A DNA stretch of 64,000 nucleotides from an uncultured Eubacteriales bacterium (lineage in GTDB: Bacteria > Bacillota > Clostridia > Oscillospirales > CAG-272), in assembly GCA_934467415.1 (NCBI GenBank), contig CAKSLQ010000002.1, positions 175,158 to 239,157 on the forward strand, written 5' to 3'. This document shows positions 16,706 through 24,550 of this stretch, in pieces (position 1 is the first letter of the stretch; each line of letters opens with the position of its first letter). The notes beneath the pieces are model-generated. The model saw only the letters and a program-made list of their open reading frames with translations, made no database searches and had not been told where the DNA came from. The translations under genes and the position numbers were made by a program.

Positions 16706-17857
16706 ATGTACAGCTTATTACTCGCCGTCATTTATCTCGCCTTCATCAGCCTCGGGCTGCCGGACTCCCTGCTCGGCGCGGGCTGGCCTGCGATGCAGCA
16801 GGTCTTCGGTGTGCCGCTTTCCTCGGTCGGCATCGTCTCCATGATTATCTCCGGCGGTACGATCCTGTCCAGCCTGCTGTCCGAGCGCATGGTCAAGCGG
16901 TTCGGCACGGGCAAGGTCACGGCGGCCAGCGTGTTTCTGACCGCGGCGGCGCTGTTCGGCTTTTCCTGCTCGACAAAATTCGCGCTGCTCTGCGTGTGGG
17001 CCGTGCCCTACGGCCTCGGCGCAGGCGCGATCGACGCGGCACTGAACAACTATGTCGCCATGCACTATTCCTCGCGCCACATGAGCTGGCTGCACTGCTT
17101 CTGGGGCGTCGGCACGATCGTCAGCCCGATGCTGATGAGCTATGCCCTCACACACACGGTATGGAACGACGGCTACCGCTTTGTCGCCTGCATCCAGAGC
17201 GTCATCGTCCTGATCCTGCTCTGCACGCTGCCGATGTGGAAGCAGCCGCAGGGCGTCACCTCCAATGTCGGTTCCTCGCGCGTCCTCGGTCTGCGGCGCA
17301 CACTGCGCATCCCCGGTGTCCCCTGCCTGCTTGCCGGATTCTTCGCCTACTGTGCCGCCGAATCGGCGGCAATGCTGTGGGCCAGCAGCTATCTCGTGCG
17401 CGTACACGGCGTCACTGCCGAGCGCGCCGCCGCATTTGCCTCCCTGTTCTTCATCGGCATGACGGTCGGGCGGTTCCTCTCGGGCTTCATCGCCGAGCGG
17501 CTCGGCGACCGCGGCATGATCCGCCTCGGCATCGCCGTGGCGCTCTGCGGTGCGCTGCTGCTGTTTCTGCCGTTCGGCGAGCTTCCCGCCACCATCGGGC
17601 TTGTGGTTACGGGGCTCGGCTGTGCGCCGGTCTATCCGAGCATCATCCACTCCACGCCGCAGCATTTCGGCGCGGAATACTCGCAGGCGATCATCGGCGT
17701 GCAGATGGCCAGCGCCTATGTCGGCTCCACCTTCAGCCCGCCGCTGTTCGGTCTTGTCGCCGAGCGTACCACGCTATATCTGCTCCCCGTCTGGCTGATC
17801 GCGTTTCTCGTGCTTTCGCTGTGCCTGCTTGAAAAGGCCATGCGCGAAGGAAAATAA
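16706..17857 (+). CDS. Major facilitator superfamily transporter
   Basis: 383 residues, 12 predicted membrane helices. ATG at 16706 follows GGAG by 7 nt and fits the promoter mapped upstream. The N-terminal motif GLPDSLLGAGWPAMQQVFGV, the loop SERMVKRFGTGKV and FIAERLGDRGMIRLG in the second half are typical MFS features. The first resembles the fucose/sugar-type branch, but the substrate cannot be told. Divergent from the LytTR gene, so it may be a target of that regulator: the LytTR repeats lie about 90 bp upstream of its -35 box. Confidence 0.88.
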   Translation: MYSLLLAVIYLAFISLGLPDSLLGAGWPAMQQVFGVPLSSVGIVSMIISGGTILSSLLSERMVKRFGTGKVTAASVFLTAAALFGFSCSTKFALLCVWAVPYGLGAGAIDAALNNYVAMHYSSRHMSWLHCFWGVGTIVSPMLMSYALTHTVWNDGYRFVACIQSVIVLILLCTLPMWKQPQGVTSNVGSSRVLGLRRTLRIPGVPCLLAGFFAYCAAESAAMLWASSYLVRVHGVTAERAAAFASLFFIGMTVGRFLSGFIAERLGDRGMIRLGIAVALCGALLLFLPFGELPATIGLVVTGLGCAPVYPSIIHSTPQHFGAEYSQAIIGVQMASAYVGSTFSPPLFGLVAERTTLYLLPVWLIAFLVLSLCLLEKAMREGK

Positions 17858-17882
17858 AAGCGCCACACGCTGGGAAAACGCC

Positions 17883-17946
17883 GTAGGGACGGCCATCGAC
17901 CGCCCGCCTGCCGGGGAGCAAAAGCAGGCGACCGATGGTCGCCCCT
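17883..17946. repeat. Dispersed inverted repeat, copy 2
   Basis: GTAGGGACGGCCATCGACCG and, further on, GCGACCGATGGTCGCCCCTA form an imperfect inverted repeat. The right arm shares GGCGACCGATGGTCGCC with the repeat at 2317-2369. Located between the MFS gene and a terminator. Confidence 0.7.
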
Positions 17947-17971
17947 ACATTGTATTTCAAACGACACAAAA

Positions 17972-18002
17972 AACGGCTGCCGTGTTTCGGCAGCCGATTT
18001 TT
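17972..18002. terminator. Bidirectional terminator between MFS gene and ispG
   Basis: CGGCTGCCG/CGGCAGCCG stem with TGTTT loop, A run before and T run after, so it works for both converging genes. Confidence 0.9.
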
Positions 18003-19083
18003 ACATTTTTTTAATCTCTTCAATCAGGCGCGGGATGATCTCCGCCTCATCGAGCTTGCCGACGATCTCGCCGTGCCGGATGAGCACCGCCTCGCCGCGG
18101 CCGCCCGCGATGCCGATGTCGGCCTCGCGCGCCTCGCCCGGCCCGTTGACCGCACAGCCCATCAGGGCGACGGTCACCGGCTTATCCATCACGCCCGCCG
18201 CCGTCGCCGCGTCCTCAAACGCGTGTGAAAGCGCGATCAGGTCGATCTTGGTGCGGCCGCAGGTGGGGCATGAAACGATGTTCAGCCGTTTTTTCGTATC
18301 AAAGCCGAGCGCAAACAGGATGTCGTGCGCGGCGGCGACCTCGTCCACCGGGTTTTCGGTGAGCGAAACGCGCACCGTATCGCCGATACCGCGCAGCAGC
18401 GTGCCGCCGATGCCGACCGCGCCCTTGATCAGTCCCATGCGGCCGCCGCCCGCCTCGGTCACGCCGATATGCAGCGGGTAATCGGTTTTTTCGGCGAGAA
18501 TCACGTTGGCCTCGGCCATCGCGGAAACGTCCGAAGACTTGACCGAAAGCACAATGTCGCCGAAGTCAAAGCGCTCGAGCAGCGACGCATGATAAAGCGC
18601 GCTCTCGGCGAGCGCCTCCGCCGTCGGCGAACCGTATTTTGCGAGAATTTCCTTCTCCAGCGAGCCGCCGTTGACGCCGATGCGGATCGGTACATGATGC
18701 GCCCGGCAGGCGTCGGCAACCGCTTTGACGCGGTTCTCGTCGCCGATGTTGCCGGGGTTGATGCGGATCTTGTCCACGCCCGCGTCCACGCAGGCCAGCG
18801 CCACGCGGTAGTCAAAATGGATATCCGCGACAAGCGGAACGGTGATCCCCGCCTCCTTGACGGCGGCAAAGGTCTTTGCCGCCTCCACGGTGGGCGCGGT
18901 GATGCGCACGATGTCACAGCCCGCGTCGGCAAGCGCGCGCACCTGTGCGACGGTCGCCGCGATGTCGAGCGTGTCGGTATTGGTCATCGACTGCACGGCG
19001 ATCGGGCTTTGCCCGCCGATCGTCACGCCGCCGATGCGGATCCCGCGCGATGCGCGGCGGATCGCATTGTATTTTTCCAGCAT
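18001..19083 (-). CDS. ispG: 4-hydroxy-3-methylbut-2-enyl diphosphate synthase
   Basis: 360 residues, the bacterial two-domain form. Converts MEcPP to HMBPP in the MEP isoprenoid pathway using a [4Fe-4S] cluster. The cluster ligands are Cys272 and Cys275 (SCPTCGR) and Cys310 (MGCAVNGPGE). The TIM-barrel part shows VGGQSPIAVQSMTNTDT-like start and LVADIHFDYRVAL. Its ATG overlaps the rseP stop by one base (TGATG). It is the last gene of the pyrH-to-ispG string. Confidence 0.97.
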   Translation of the reverse strand: MLEKYNAIRRASRGIRIGGVTIGGQSPIAVQSMTNTDTLDIAATVAQVRALADAGCDIVRITAPTVEAAKTFAAVKEAGITVPLVADIHFDYRVALACVDAGVDKIRINPGNIGDENRVKAVADACRAHHVPIRIGVNGGSLEKEILAKYGSPTAEALAESALYHASLLERFDFGDIVLSVKSSDVSAMAEANVILAEKTDYPLHIGVTEAGGGRMGLIKGAVGIGGTLLRGIGDTVRVSLTENPVDEVAAAHDILFALGFDTKKRLNIVSCPTCGRTKIDLIALSHAFEDAATAAGVMDKPVTVALMGCAVNGPGEAREADIGIAGGRGEAVLIRHGEIVGKLDEAEIIPRLIEEIKKM

Positions 19084-20120
19084 CAGAAGCCGCCTCCGAA
19101 CAGTTTTGCAAAATCCTTGAAAGTCACCAGCACCATCAGCCCGAGCAAGAACACGATGCCGACGAAATGCACCACCGCCTCATACCTGGCGGGGACTTTC
19201 TTTCTGAAAATCATCTCATAGAGGATAAACACCAGTCTGCCGCCGTCGAGTGCCGGAAGCGGCAGGAGGTTGACCACGCCGAGGTTCATGGAGAGAACGC
19301 AGAGCAGGTACACAAACGAGCCGCCGCCGCTCTTGGCGGCATCGCCGAGCGCCACCGTCACGCCGACCGGCCCCGAGACCGCGTCCATGCTGACCCGGCC
19401 GAAAATCATATCGAGGAGCGAGTCCCAGATCATCTTGACCGTGGAAAAGCTGCGGACAAAGGTATGCTTCAAGAGATTGCCGAAGTTTTTCTCCTCGGCA
19501 AGCACCTTGAAATCCACCGTGCCGAACAGCATCCCCGACGAGGTCCGCGTGGGGAAGGTGACGTCGTGCAGCACGAGTTTCTGCCCGTCGCGCACGACCT
19601 CCACGTCGATCGGCTCATACCCCGCGTGTATGATCTCGTAGGCGACATCGTAGTAGACGCGCGTGCGCGTGCCGTCCACGCGGACAATGCGGTCACCGAC
19701 TGCAAGCGCCGACGAGCTGACCGCGCCCTCGCGAAACTGCGCCACCACGTTGGATGCAAGTGCATCCTGCGACAGCACAATGCCGAACATCAGCACAAAG
19801 GCGAGCAGAACGTTCATAATGCCGCCCGCCGCCACGATGAGGAACTTCTGCCACGGACGCTTCTCGGCGAAGGAATCCGCGCCGTCGGCCTCCTCGTCCT
19901 CACCCTTCATGCCGACGAAGCCGCCGAACGGCAGCGCCCGCAGGTTAAACGCCGTGCCGCGCTTGTCGGTGACGCCGCACAGCCGCGGCCCCATGCCGAT
20001 GGAAAACTCCTCGATTTTCACGCCTGCGGCGCGCGCCGTGAGAAAATGCCCCAGCTCGTGGAGCAGAATCATCAGGCCGAACGCGAAAACGGCGATCAGA
20101 ATATACAGGATGGTTGTCAT
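19083..20120 (-). CDS. rseP: Site-2 protease of the RseP/RasP family
   Basis: 345 residues, membrane zinc metalloprotease that cuts membrane-bound anti-sigma factors and signal-peptide remnants. The zinc motif HELGH lies at 21-25 in the first membrane helix. A PDZ domain follows (about 120-200: VSSSALAVGDRIVRVDG). The second active-site motif is NLLPLPALDGGRL near residue 290. It overlaps dxr by 4 bp and ispG by 1 bp, the order seen in many Bacillota. Confidence 0.95.
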   Translation of the reverse strand: MTTILYILIAVFAFGLMILLHELGHFLTARAAGVKIEEFSIGMGPRLCGVTDKRGTAFNLRALPFGGFVGMKGEDEEADGADSFAEKRPWQKFLIVAAGGIMNVLLAFVLMFGIVLSQDALASNVVAQFREGAVSSSALAVGDRIVRVDGTRTRVYYDVAYEIIHAGYEPIDVEVVRDGQKLVLHDVTFPTRTSSGMLFGTVDFKVLAEEKNFGNLLKHTFVRSFSTVKMIWDSLLDMIFGRVSMDAVSGPVGVTVALGDAAKSGGGSFVYLLCVLSMNLGVVNLLPLPALDGGRLVFILYEMIFRKKVPARYEAVVHFVGIVFLLGLMVLVTFKDFAKLFGGGF

Positions 20121-21283
20121 TGAACTCCTTTTGCGGCAAGCACGCGCGCGCGCACGTCGCTGTCCGCGGAAAATACATCTTCGACCGTAAAGTCGGACTT
20201 ATTTGCAAAGCCGTCCATCGCGGCGGCAACCGTCTCGGCGATCTCGCAGAAACGGATTTTGCCGTCGAGAAACAGCGAGACGGCCGCCTCATTTGCGGAG
20301 CTGAGCACGGCGGGCATCAGCCCGCCCGTCTCGATCGCGCGGTAGGCCAGCCCGAGCAGCGGAAAGGTCTCGGGGTCGGGGCGCCGAAAAGTGAGCGTGC
20401 CGACCGAAAACAGATCGAGCGGCTCAATCACGGCGGGCAGCCGCGCGGGATAGGTCAGCGCATACTGCACGCACTCCCGCATGTCGGGATGGCTCAGCTC
20501 GGCAATGACGGCGTTATCAATATATTCCACGGCGCTGTGGATTATACTCTCGCGGTGTACGACGACCGTGACCTGCGCGGGGCTGACGCCGAAGAGGCGC
20601 ACCGCCTCGATGACCTCGAGTCCCTTGTTCATCATGGACGCGCTGTCCACCGTGATCTTCGCGCCCATCTTCCAGGTGGGGTGCTTCAGCGCGTCGGCAA
20701 GCGTGACAGCCTCCAACTGCGCCTTTGTATAGCCGAAGAACGGGCCGCCCGATGCGGTAAGCAGCAGGCGCTTGACCTCGCCGTGCGTGCCGCAGTGCAG
20801 GCACTGGAAGATCGCGCTGTGCTCGCTGTCCACGGGGATCAGCTCGGCGCCGCCCGCTTTCACCGCCGCGTCCACGAGGTTCCCGGCGGCGACGATGGAC
20901 TCCTTGTTCGCCGTAGCAATGCGCATCCCACGGCCGGCGGCGGCCAGCGTCGGGGCAAGCCCGGCGAGACCGAGGATCGAGTTGACCGCCGTTTTCGCGT
21001 CGGTCTCGCCGATCACGCGGAGAATGCCGTCGGCGCCCGCGTAAACTTCGGTGTCCGTGTCGCGCACACGCACGGCAAGGTCGCGCGCCGCGTCGGCATC
21101 CGCCATGGCACAGACGCGCGGGTTGAAGCGGCGGATCTGTTTTTCCAGCTCCGCTGTATTTTTGCCGCCGGTGAGCGCGTCCACGCGCACGCCGAAGCGG
21201 TGGCAGACGTCCAGCGCCTGCCTGCCGACCGAGCCTGTGGACCCCAGCACCGCGACCGGCGGAATGGTGTATTCTTCGATCAT
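20117..21283 (-). CDS. dxr: 1-deoxy-D-xylulose 5-phosphate reductoisomerase
   Basis: 388 residues. NADPH-dependent first committed step of the MEP pathway. Nucleotide-binding motif LGSTGSVGRQ near the start, then ATANKESIVAAG, the metal and substrate block PVDSEHSAIFQCL and the flexible-loop region LLTASGGPF. ATG at 21283 follows GAGG; an upstream in-frame start at 21316 would run into the cdsA end region and is less likely. It overlaps rseP by 4 bp. Confidence 0.97.
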   Translation of the reverse strand: MIEEYTIPPVAVLGSTGSVGRQALDVCHRFGVRVDALTGGKNTAELEKQIRRFNPRVCAMADADAARDLAVRVRDTDTEVYAGADGILRVIGETDAKTAVNSILGLAGLAPTLAAAGRGMRIATANKESIVAAGNLVDAAVKAGGAELIPVDSEHSAIFQCLHCGTHGEVKRLLLTASGGPFFGYTKAQLEAVTLADALKHPTWKMGAKITVDSASMMNKGLEVIEAVRLFGVSPAQVTVVVHRESIIHSAVEYIDNAVIAELSHPDMRECVQYALTYPARLPAVIEPLDLFSVGTLTFRRPDPETFPLLGLAYRAIETGGLMPAVLSSANEAAVSLFLDGKIRFCEIAETVAAAMDGFANKSDFTVEDVFSADSDVRARVLAAKGVQ

Positions 21284-21299
21284 AATGAGCCTCGTTTGC

Positions 21300-22127
21300 T
21301 TAGCGGAAAATGGCAAAAATCTGCGGATCGGAAAGCAGGATGTACATCACGGGCGCGATCGCAATCACGCTGTCAAAGCGGTCAAGCACGCCGCCGTGAC
21401 CGGGAAACAGCCTGCCGTAGTCCTTGATGCCGCTGTTCCGCTTGAAATAGGATGCAATCAGGTCGCCGAGCTGGGAAATGACCGAGAGCAGCGCGCCGCA
21501 GATAAAGAGCGACAGCACATGCGGGCGGGCGACCTTGTAGAGATTGGCGTACAGCACGCCGCAGCCGACAAACAGCGCCGCCGCAAGCAGCGTGCCGCCG
21601 ATCGCACCCTCCACCGTCTTCTTCGGGCTGACGGCGGGAATGAGCTTGTGCCGGCCGAAGAAATAGCCCGAGAAATAGGCAAAGATGTCCGTGCCGAACG
21701 CCGTGACGATAATCATGATGAGCAGAAACAGCCCGTGCTCAAGGTCACGCGCGGCGAGCAGGCAGGCAAAGCCGCTCGAAATATACAGCGTGCCGACCAC
21801 GGCCTTGGCAACCTTGGAAAAATCGGATCTTTCACTTGTGAGCATCGCATGGACGAGCATGTAAAACGTGTACACATAGGTCACGCCGAAGAAGAACATC
21901 CAGTGTCCGTTCAGATACCGCGCCATCAGCGGCGCGGCGGCGGCCATAAGATAGCTCGGGATCGCAAAGCCGTATGTCTTTTCGATGCCGATGCAGCGCA
22001 GGTATTCAAACACGCCAACAAGCGCCAGCAGCACGATCGCCGCCGAGAGTGCGGGCGTGTCCGACCAGATGAGAAACGGAATTGCAGCGATGACCATGCA
22101 CACGCCCGTGATGATTCTTGTTTTCAT
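21300..22127 (-). CDS. cdsA: Phosphatidate cytidylyltransferase
   Basis: 275 residues, integral membrane enzyme that makes CDP-diacylglycerol from phosphatidate and CTP. Eight or so hydrophobic segments. The C-terminal signature of the family is present: SYFKRNSGIKDYGRLFPGHG and then GVLDRFDS. It abuts uppS without a gap and precedes dxr by 16 bp. Confidence 0.95.
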   Translation of the reverse strand: MKTRIITGVCMVIAAIPFLIWSDTPALSAAIVLLALVGVFEYLRCIGIEKTYGFAIPSYLMAAAAPLMARYLNGHWMFFFGVTYVYTFYMLVHAMLTSERSDFSKVAKAVVGTLYISSGFACLLAARDLEHGLFLLIMIIVTAFGTDIFAYFSGYFFGRHKLIPAVSPKKTVEGAIGGTLLAAALFVGCGVLYANLYKVARPHVLSLFICGALLSVISQLGDLIASYFKRNSGIKDYGRLFPGHGGVLDRFDSVIAIAPVMYILLSDPQIFAIFR

Positions 22128-22859
22128 TCATACCCCTCCGTAGCGGCGTTTCCGCTTGTAAAAGTCCGCAACGATGCGGTCGATCTCGTGCGGCGTCAGA
22201 TCCGGCCAGAGCGTGTCCGTGAAGTACAGCTCGGCATACGCCGCCTGCCAGAGCAGAAAGTTGGACAGGCGGATGTCGCCGCCCGTGCGCACAATCAGAT
22301 CCGGGTCGGGGCAATGCGCCGTATAGAGCGCGCCCGAGATGTCATCCTCGGTCACATGCGTCTTCCCCGCCGCGATCAGCGTGTTGGCGGCGTGCGCGAT
22401 CTCGGCGCGCCCGCCGTAGTTGAGCGCGATGTTGAGCAGCAGATCCTTGCCGCGCGAAATGCGCTCGGCATTTTCGATCTTGGCCTGTATCTCCGGCGGG
22501 AAGATGGACATGTCGCCGAGAAAGACCAGATGAATGTTGTTCTCGTCCATCGAGGCGACTGCGTCGTCGATATAGTCCGACAGCAGCCCCATGATGGCGT
22601 CCACCTCATGCTTCGGGCGCTTCCAGTTCTCGGTGGAGAAGGCATAGACCGTAATCATCTTCACACCGATGTCGCCGCAGTAGCGGATGATCTTCTTGAA
22701 GGTCTTCGCGCCGTTGACATGCCCGTACTCGCGCGGCATGGAGCGCTTCTTTGCCCAGCGGCCGTTGCCGTCCATGATGAACGCGATATGCCGGAGGCGC
22801 TCGTCCGCCTGCATGTGCGGATGCGGAAGCGCGGGCTTATTTTTGCCGAATAAAAACAT
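22128..22859 (-). CDS. uppS: Isoprenyl (undecaprenyl) diphosphate synthase
   Basis: 243 residues, cis-prenyltransferase supplying the lipid carrier for cell-wall precursors. Family block HIAFIMDGNGRWAKKR includes the catalytic Asp30. VYAFSTENWKRP and DLIVRTGGDIRLSNFLLWQ follow in normal order. ATG at 22859 follows GAGG; the in-frame upstream codons are Phe/Cys-rich and unlike the family. Located between frr and cdsA. Confidence 0.95.
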   Translation of the reverse strand: MFLFGKNKPALPHPHMQADERLRHIAFIMDGNGRWAKKRSMPREYGHVNGAKTFKKIIRYCGDIGVKMITVYAFSTENWKRPKHEVDAIMGLLSDYIDDAVASMDENNIHLVFLGDMSIFPPEIQAKIENAERISRGKDLLLNIALNYGGRAEIAHAANTLIAAGKTHVTEDDISGALYTAHCPDPDLIVRTGGDIRLSNFLLWQAAYAELYFTDTLWPDLTPHEIDRIVADFYKRKRRYGGV

Positions 22860-22945
22860 CGTCTGTCCTCGCTTTATCGAAAATGCCGAAAAATCGCAGA
22901 AAGGGACCGCCGCACGCAAATGCAGATGCGACAGCCCCCGAAATG

Positions 22946-23500
22946 TCAGATCGCCATGATTTCCTTGTCTTTTTCTGCGGAAATTGTGTCAACCTCTTTG
23001 ATAAACTTGTCGGTGAGATCCTGCACCAGCTTGTCGCTGGCCTTGGCCTCATCCTCGGTCATGTCGCCGTCCTTCTTCATCGCCTTGGTCTTGTCGTTGG
23101 CCTCGCGGCGGACGTTGCGGATGGCGACCTTTGCCTCCTCGCAGAGCTTTGCAACCTGCTTGGTCAGCTCTTTTCTGCGCTCCTCGGTCGGCTGCGGGAA
23201 GGCGAGGCGGATGACCTTGCCGTCGTTTTGCGGCGTCAGCCCGATGTCGGAGGCGAGAATCGCCTTCTCGATGTTCTTCATCGTCGATGCATCCCAGGGG
23301 GAGATCACCAGCGTGCGGGGATCGGGCACCTGGATGGCAGCCATCTGCATGATCGGCGTGGGTGTGCCGTAATAGTCAACCGTGACGCGCGAGAGGACCT
23401 CGGGGTTTGCCTTGCCGGCGCGGACCGTGTTGAGGTTCTGGCGCAGCGATTCGATCGACATTTTCATCTTGTGTTCAAATTCTTTGGTATCCAGTTTCAT
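22946..23500 (-). CDS. frr: Ribosome recycling factor
   Basis: 184 residues, full length. With EF-G it splits the post-termination ribosome. Motifs: ESLRQNLNTVRAGKANPEVL at the start, VDYYGTPTPIMQMA, and GKVIRLAFPQPTEERRKEL in the middle. It follows pyrH by 21 bp. Confidence 0.98.
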   Translation of the reverse strand: MKLDTKEFEHKMKMSIESLRQNLNTVRAGKANPEVLSRVTVDYYGTPTPIMQMAAIQVPDPRTLVISPWDASTMKNIEKAILASDIGLTPQNDGKVIRLAFPQPTEERRKELTKQVAKLCEEAKVAIRNVRREANDKTKAMKKDGDMTEDEAKASDKLVQDLTDKFIKEVDTISAEKDKEIMAI

Positions 23501-23521
23501 AGCGGAAAATCCTTTCTGAAT

Positions 23522-24229
23522 TTATTTTACGATCGTACCGATCTCTTCGCCCATGACGGCACGATAGATATTCTCGGGGTCGTCCAGTCCGAAGACCAGG
23601 ATCGGAATGTGGTTGTCCATGCAGAAGGAGGTCGCTGTGGAGTCCATGGCGGCGAGGCCGCGGGACAGAATCTCCTGATAGGTGATCGCGTCGATCTTGG
23701 TGGCCGTCTTGTCCACGCGCGGATCGGCGGTGTACACGCCGTCGATGTTCTTGGCGAGCAGCACGACATCCGCATTGATCTCGGCCGCACGCAGCACGGC
23801 GGCGGTATCGGTCGAAAAATACGGCGAGCCGAGGCCGCAGCCGAAAATCACGACGCGCCCCTTTTCAAGGTGGCGGACGGCGCGCGCGCGGATGTACGGC
23901 TCTGCCATGGCGCGCATCTCGACGGCGGTCATCACGCGGGTGGTGATGCCGGCGCGCTCAAAGGCGTCCTGAAGTGCCAATGCATTGATCGCGGTGGCAA
24001 GCATCCCCATGTAGTCGGCGCGCGCGCGATCCATGTTCACGCCCTGTCTGCCGCGCCAGATGTTGCCCGCGCCGACGATGACGCCGACCTCGACACCGGC
24101 ATCGACGCACTTTTTGATGACCTCGGCGATCTTATCAATAAACGCATGGTTGTAAATCCCCTCTGCGCCGCGCGCCAGTGCCTCGCCCGAGAGCTTGAGC
24201 AGGACGCGCTTATACTTTACTTCTGCCAT
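23522..24229 (-). CDS. pyrH: UMP kinase
   Basis: 235 residues, amino-acid-kinase fold. Phosphorylates UMP to UDP. KYKRVLLKLSGEALA at the start, VGVIVGAGNIWRGRQG for the phosphate loop, and AVLRAAEINADVVLLAKN then VYTADPR for nucleotide binding. First gene of the seven-gene string. In many Bacillota it follows rpsB and tsf directly; here those two lie 12 kb away. Confidence 0.97.
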   Translation of the reverse strand: MAEVKYKRVLLKLSGEALARGAEGIYNHAFIDKIAEVIKKCVDAGVEVGVIVGAGNIWRGRQGVNMDRARADYMGMLATAINALALQDAFERAGITTRVMTAVEMRAMAEPYIRARAVRHLEKGRVVIFGCGLGSPYFSTDTAAVLRAAEINADVVLLAKNIDGVYTADPRVDKTATKIDAITYQEILSRGLAAMDSTATSFCMDNHIPILVFGLDDPENIYRAVMGEEIGTIVK

Positions 24230-24270
24230 AATGGAATCCTTTCCGATGGATAAACATTTTTATCATATCT

Positions 24271-24299
24271 ATTTTATACGATATGCAGCGATTTGTAAA
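24271..24299 (-). promoter_or_regulatory. Probable promoter of the pyrH-ispG string
   Basis: Minus strand TTTACA (24294-24299), 17-bp spacer, TAAAAT (24271-24276). Other AT-rich hexamers overlap, so the exact -10 is uncertain. Confidence 0.5.
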
Positions 24300-24343
24300 C
24301 CTTTTTTTGCAGATATGGCAAAAAACCTTGCGGGGGAGCATTC

Positions 24344-24540
24344 GGCTCCCCTGTGCAAGGGGTGAGCTGTACGAGACGCAAAGCGTCTCGCGGAGTTTTT
24401 CTTCGTCGGCTGAACACCGACGATTTCGCGAGCGAAACCGAAAAACATCCTGACGAAGTTGACTGAGGGGTTGTACCTTTGGCTCTGCAACAATCCCTCC
24501 GGCACGCTTCGCGTGCCACCTCCCTTTGCACAAGGGAGGC
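24344..24540. repeat. MITE-like repeat, copy 1 (197 bp)
   Basis: Bounded by near-inverted ends GGCTCCCCTGTGCAAGG and CCTTTGCACAAGGGAGGC. The last 80 bp (GACTGAGGGGTTGT ... CAATCCCTCC ... CACCTCCCTTTGCAC) match the copy at 43579-43690. The interior has extra hairpins (GAGACGCAAAGCGTCTC). It fills most of the 321-bp gap between polC and pyrH and contains no gene. Confidence 0.8.
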
Positions 24541-24550
24541 TTAATTACAC

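Noticed and set aside
15766..17832. Long plus-strand frame of 688 codons across the LytTR and MFS genes
   Set aside because: It is antisense to the LytTR gene and out of frame with the MFS gene; Arg/His/Ala-rich composition is typical of shadow frames in GC-rich DNA.
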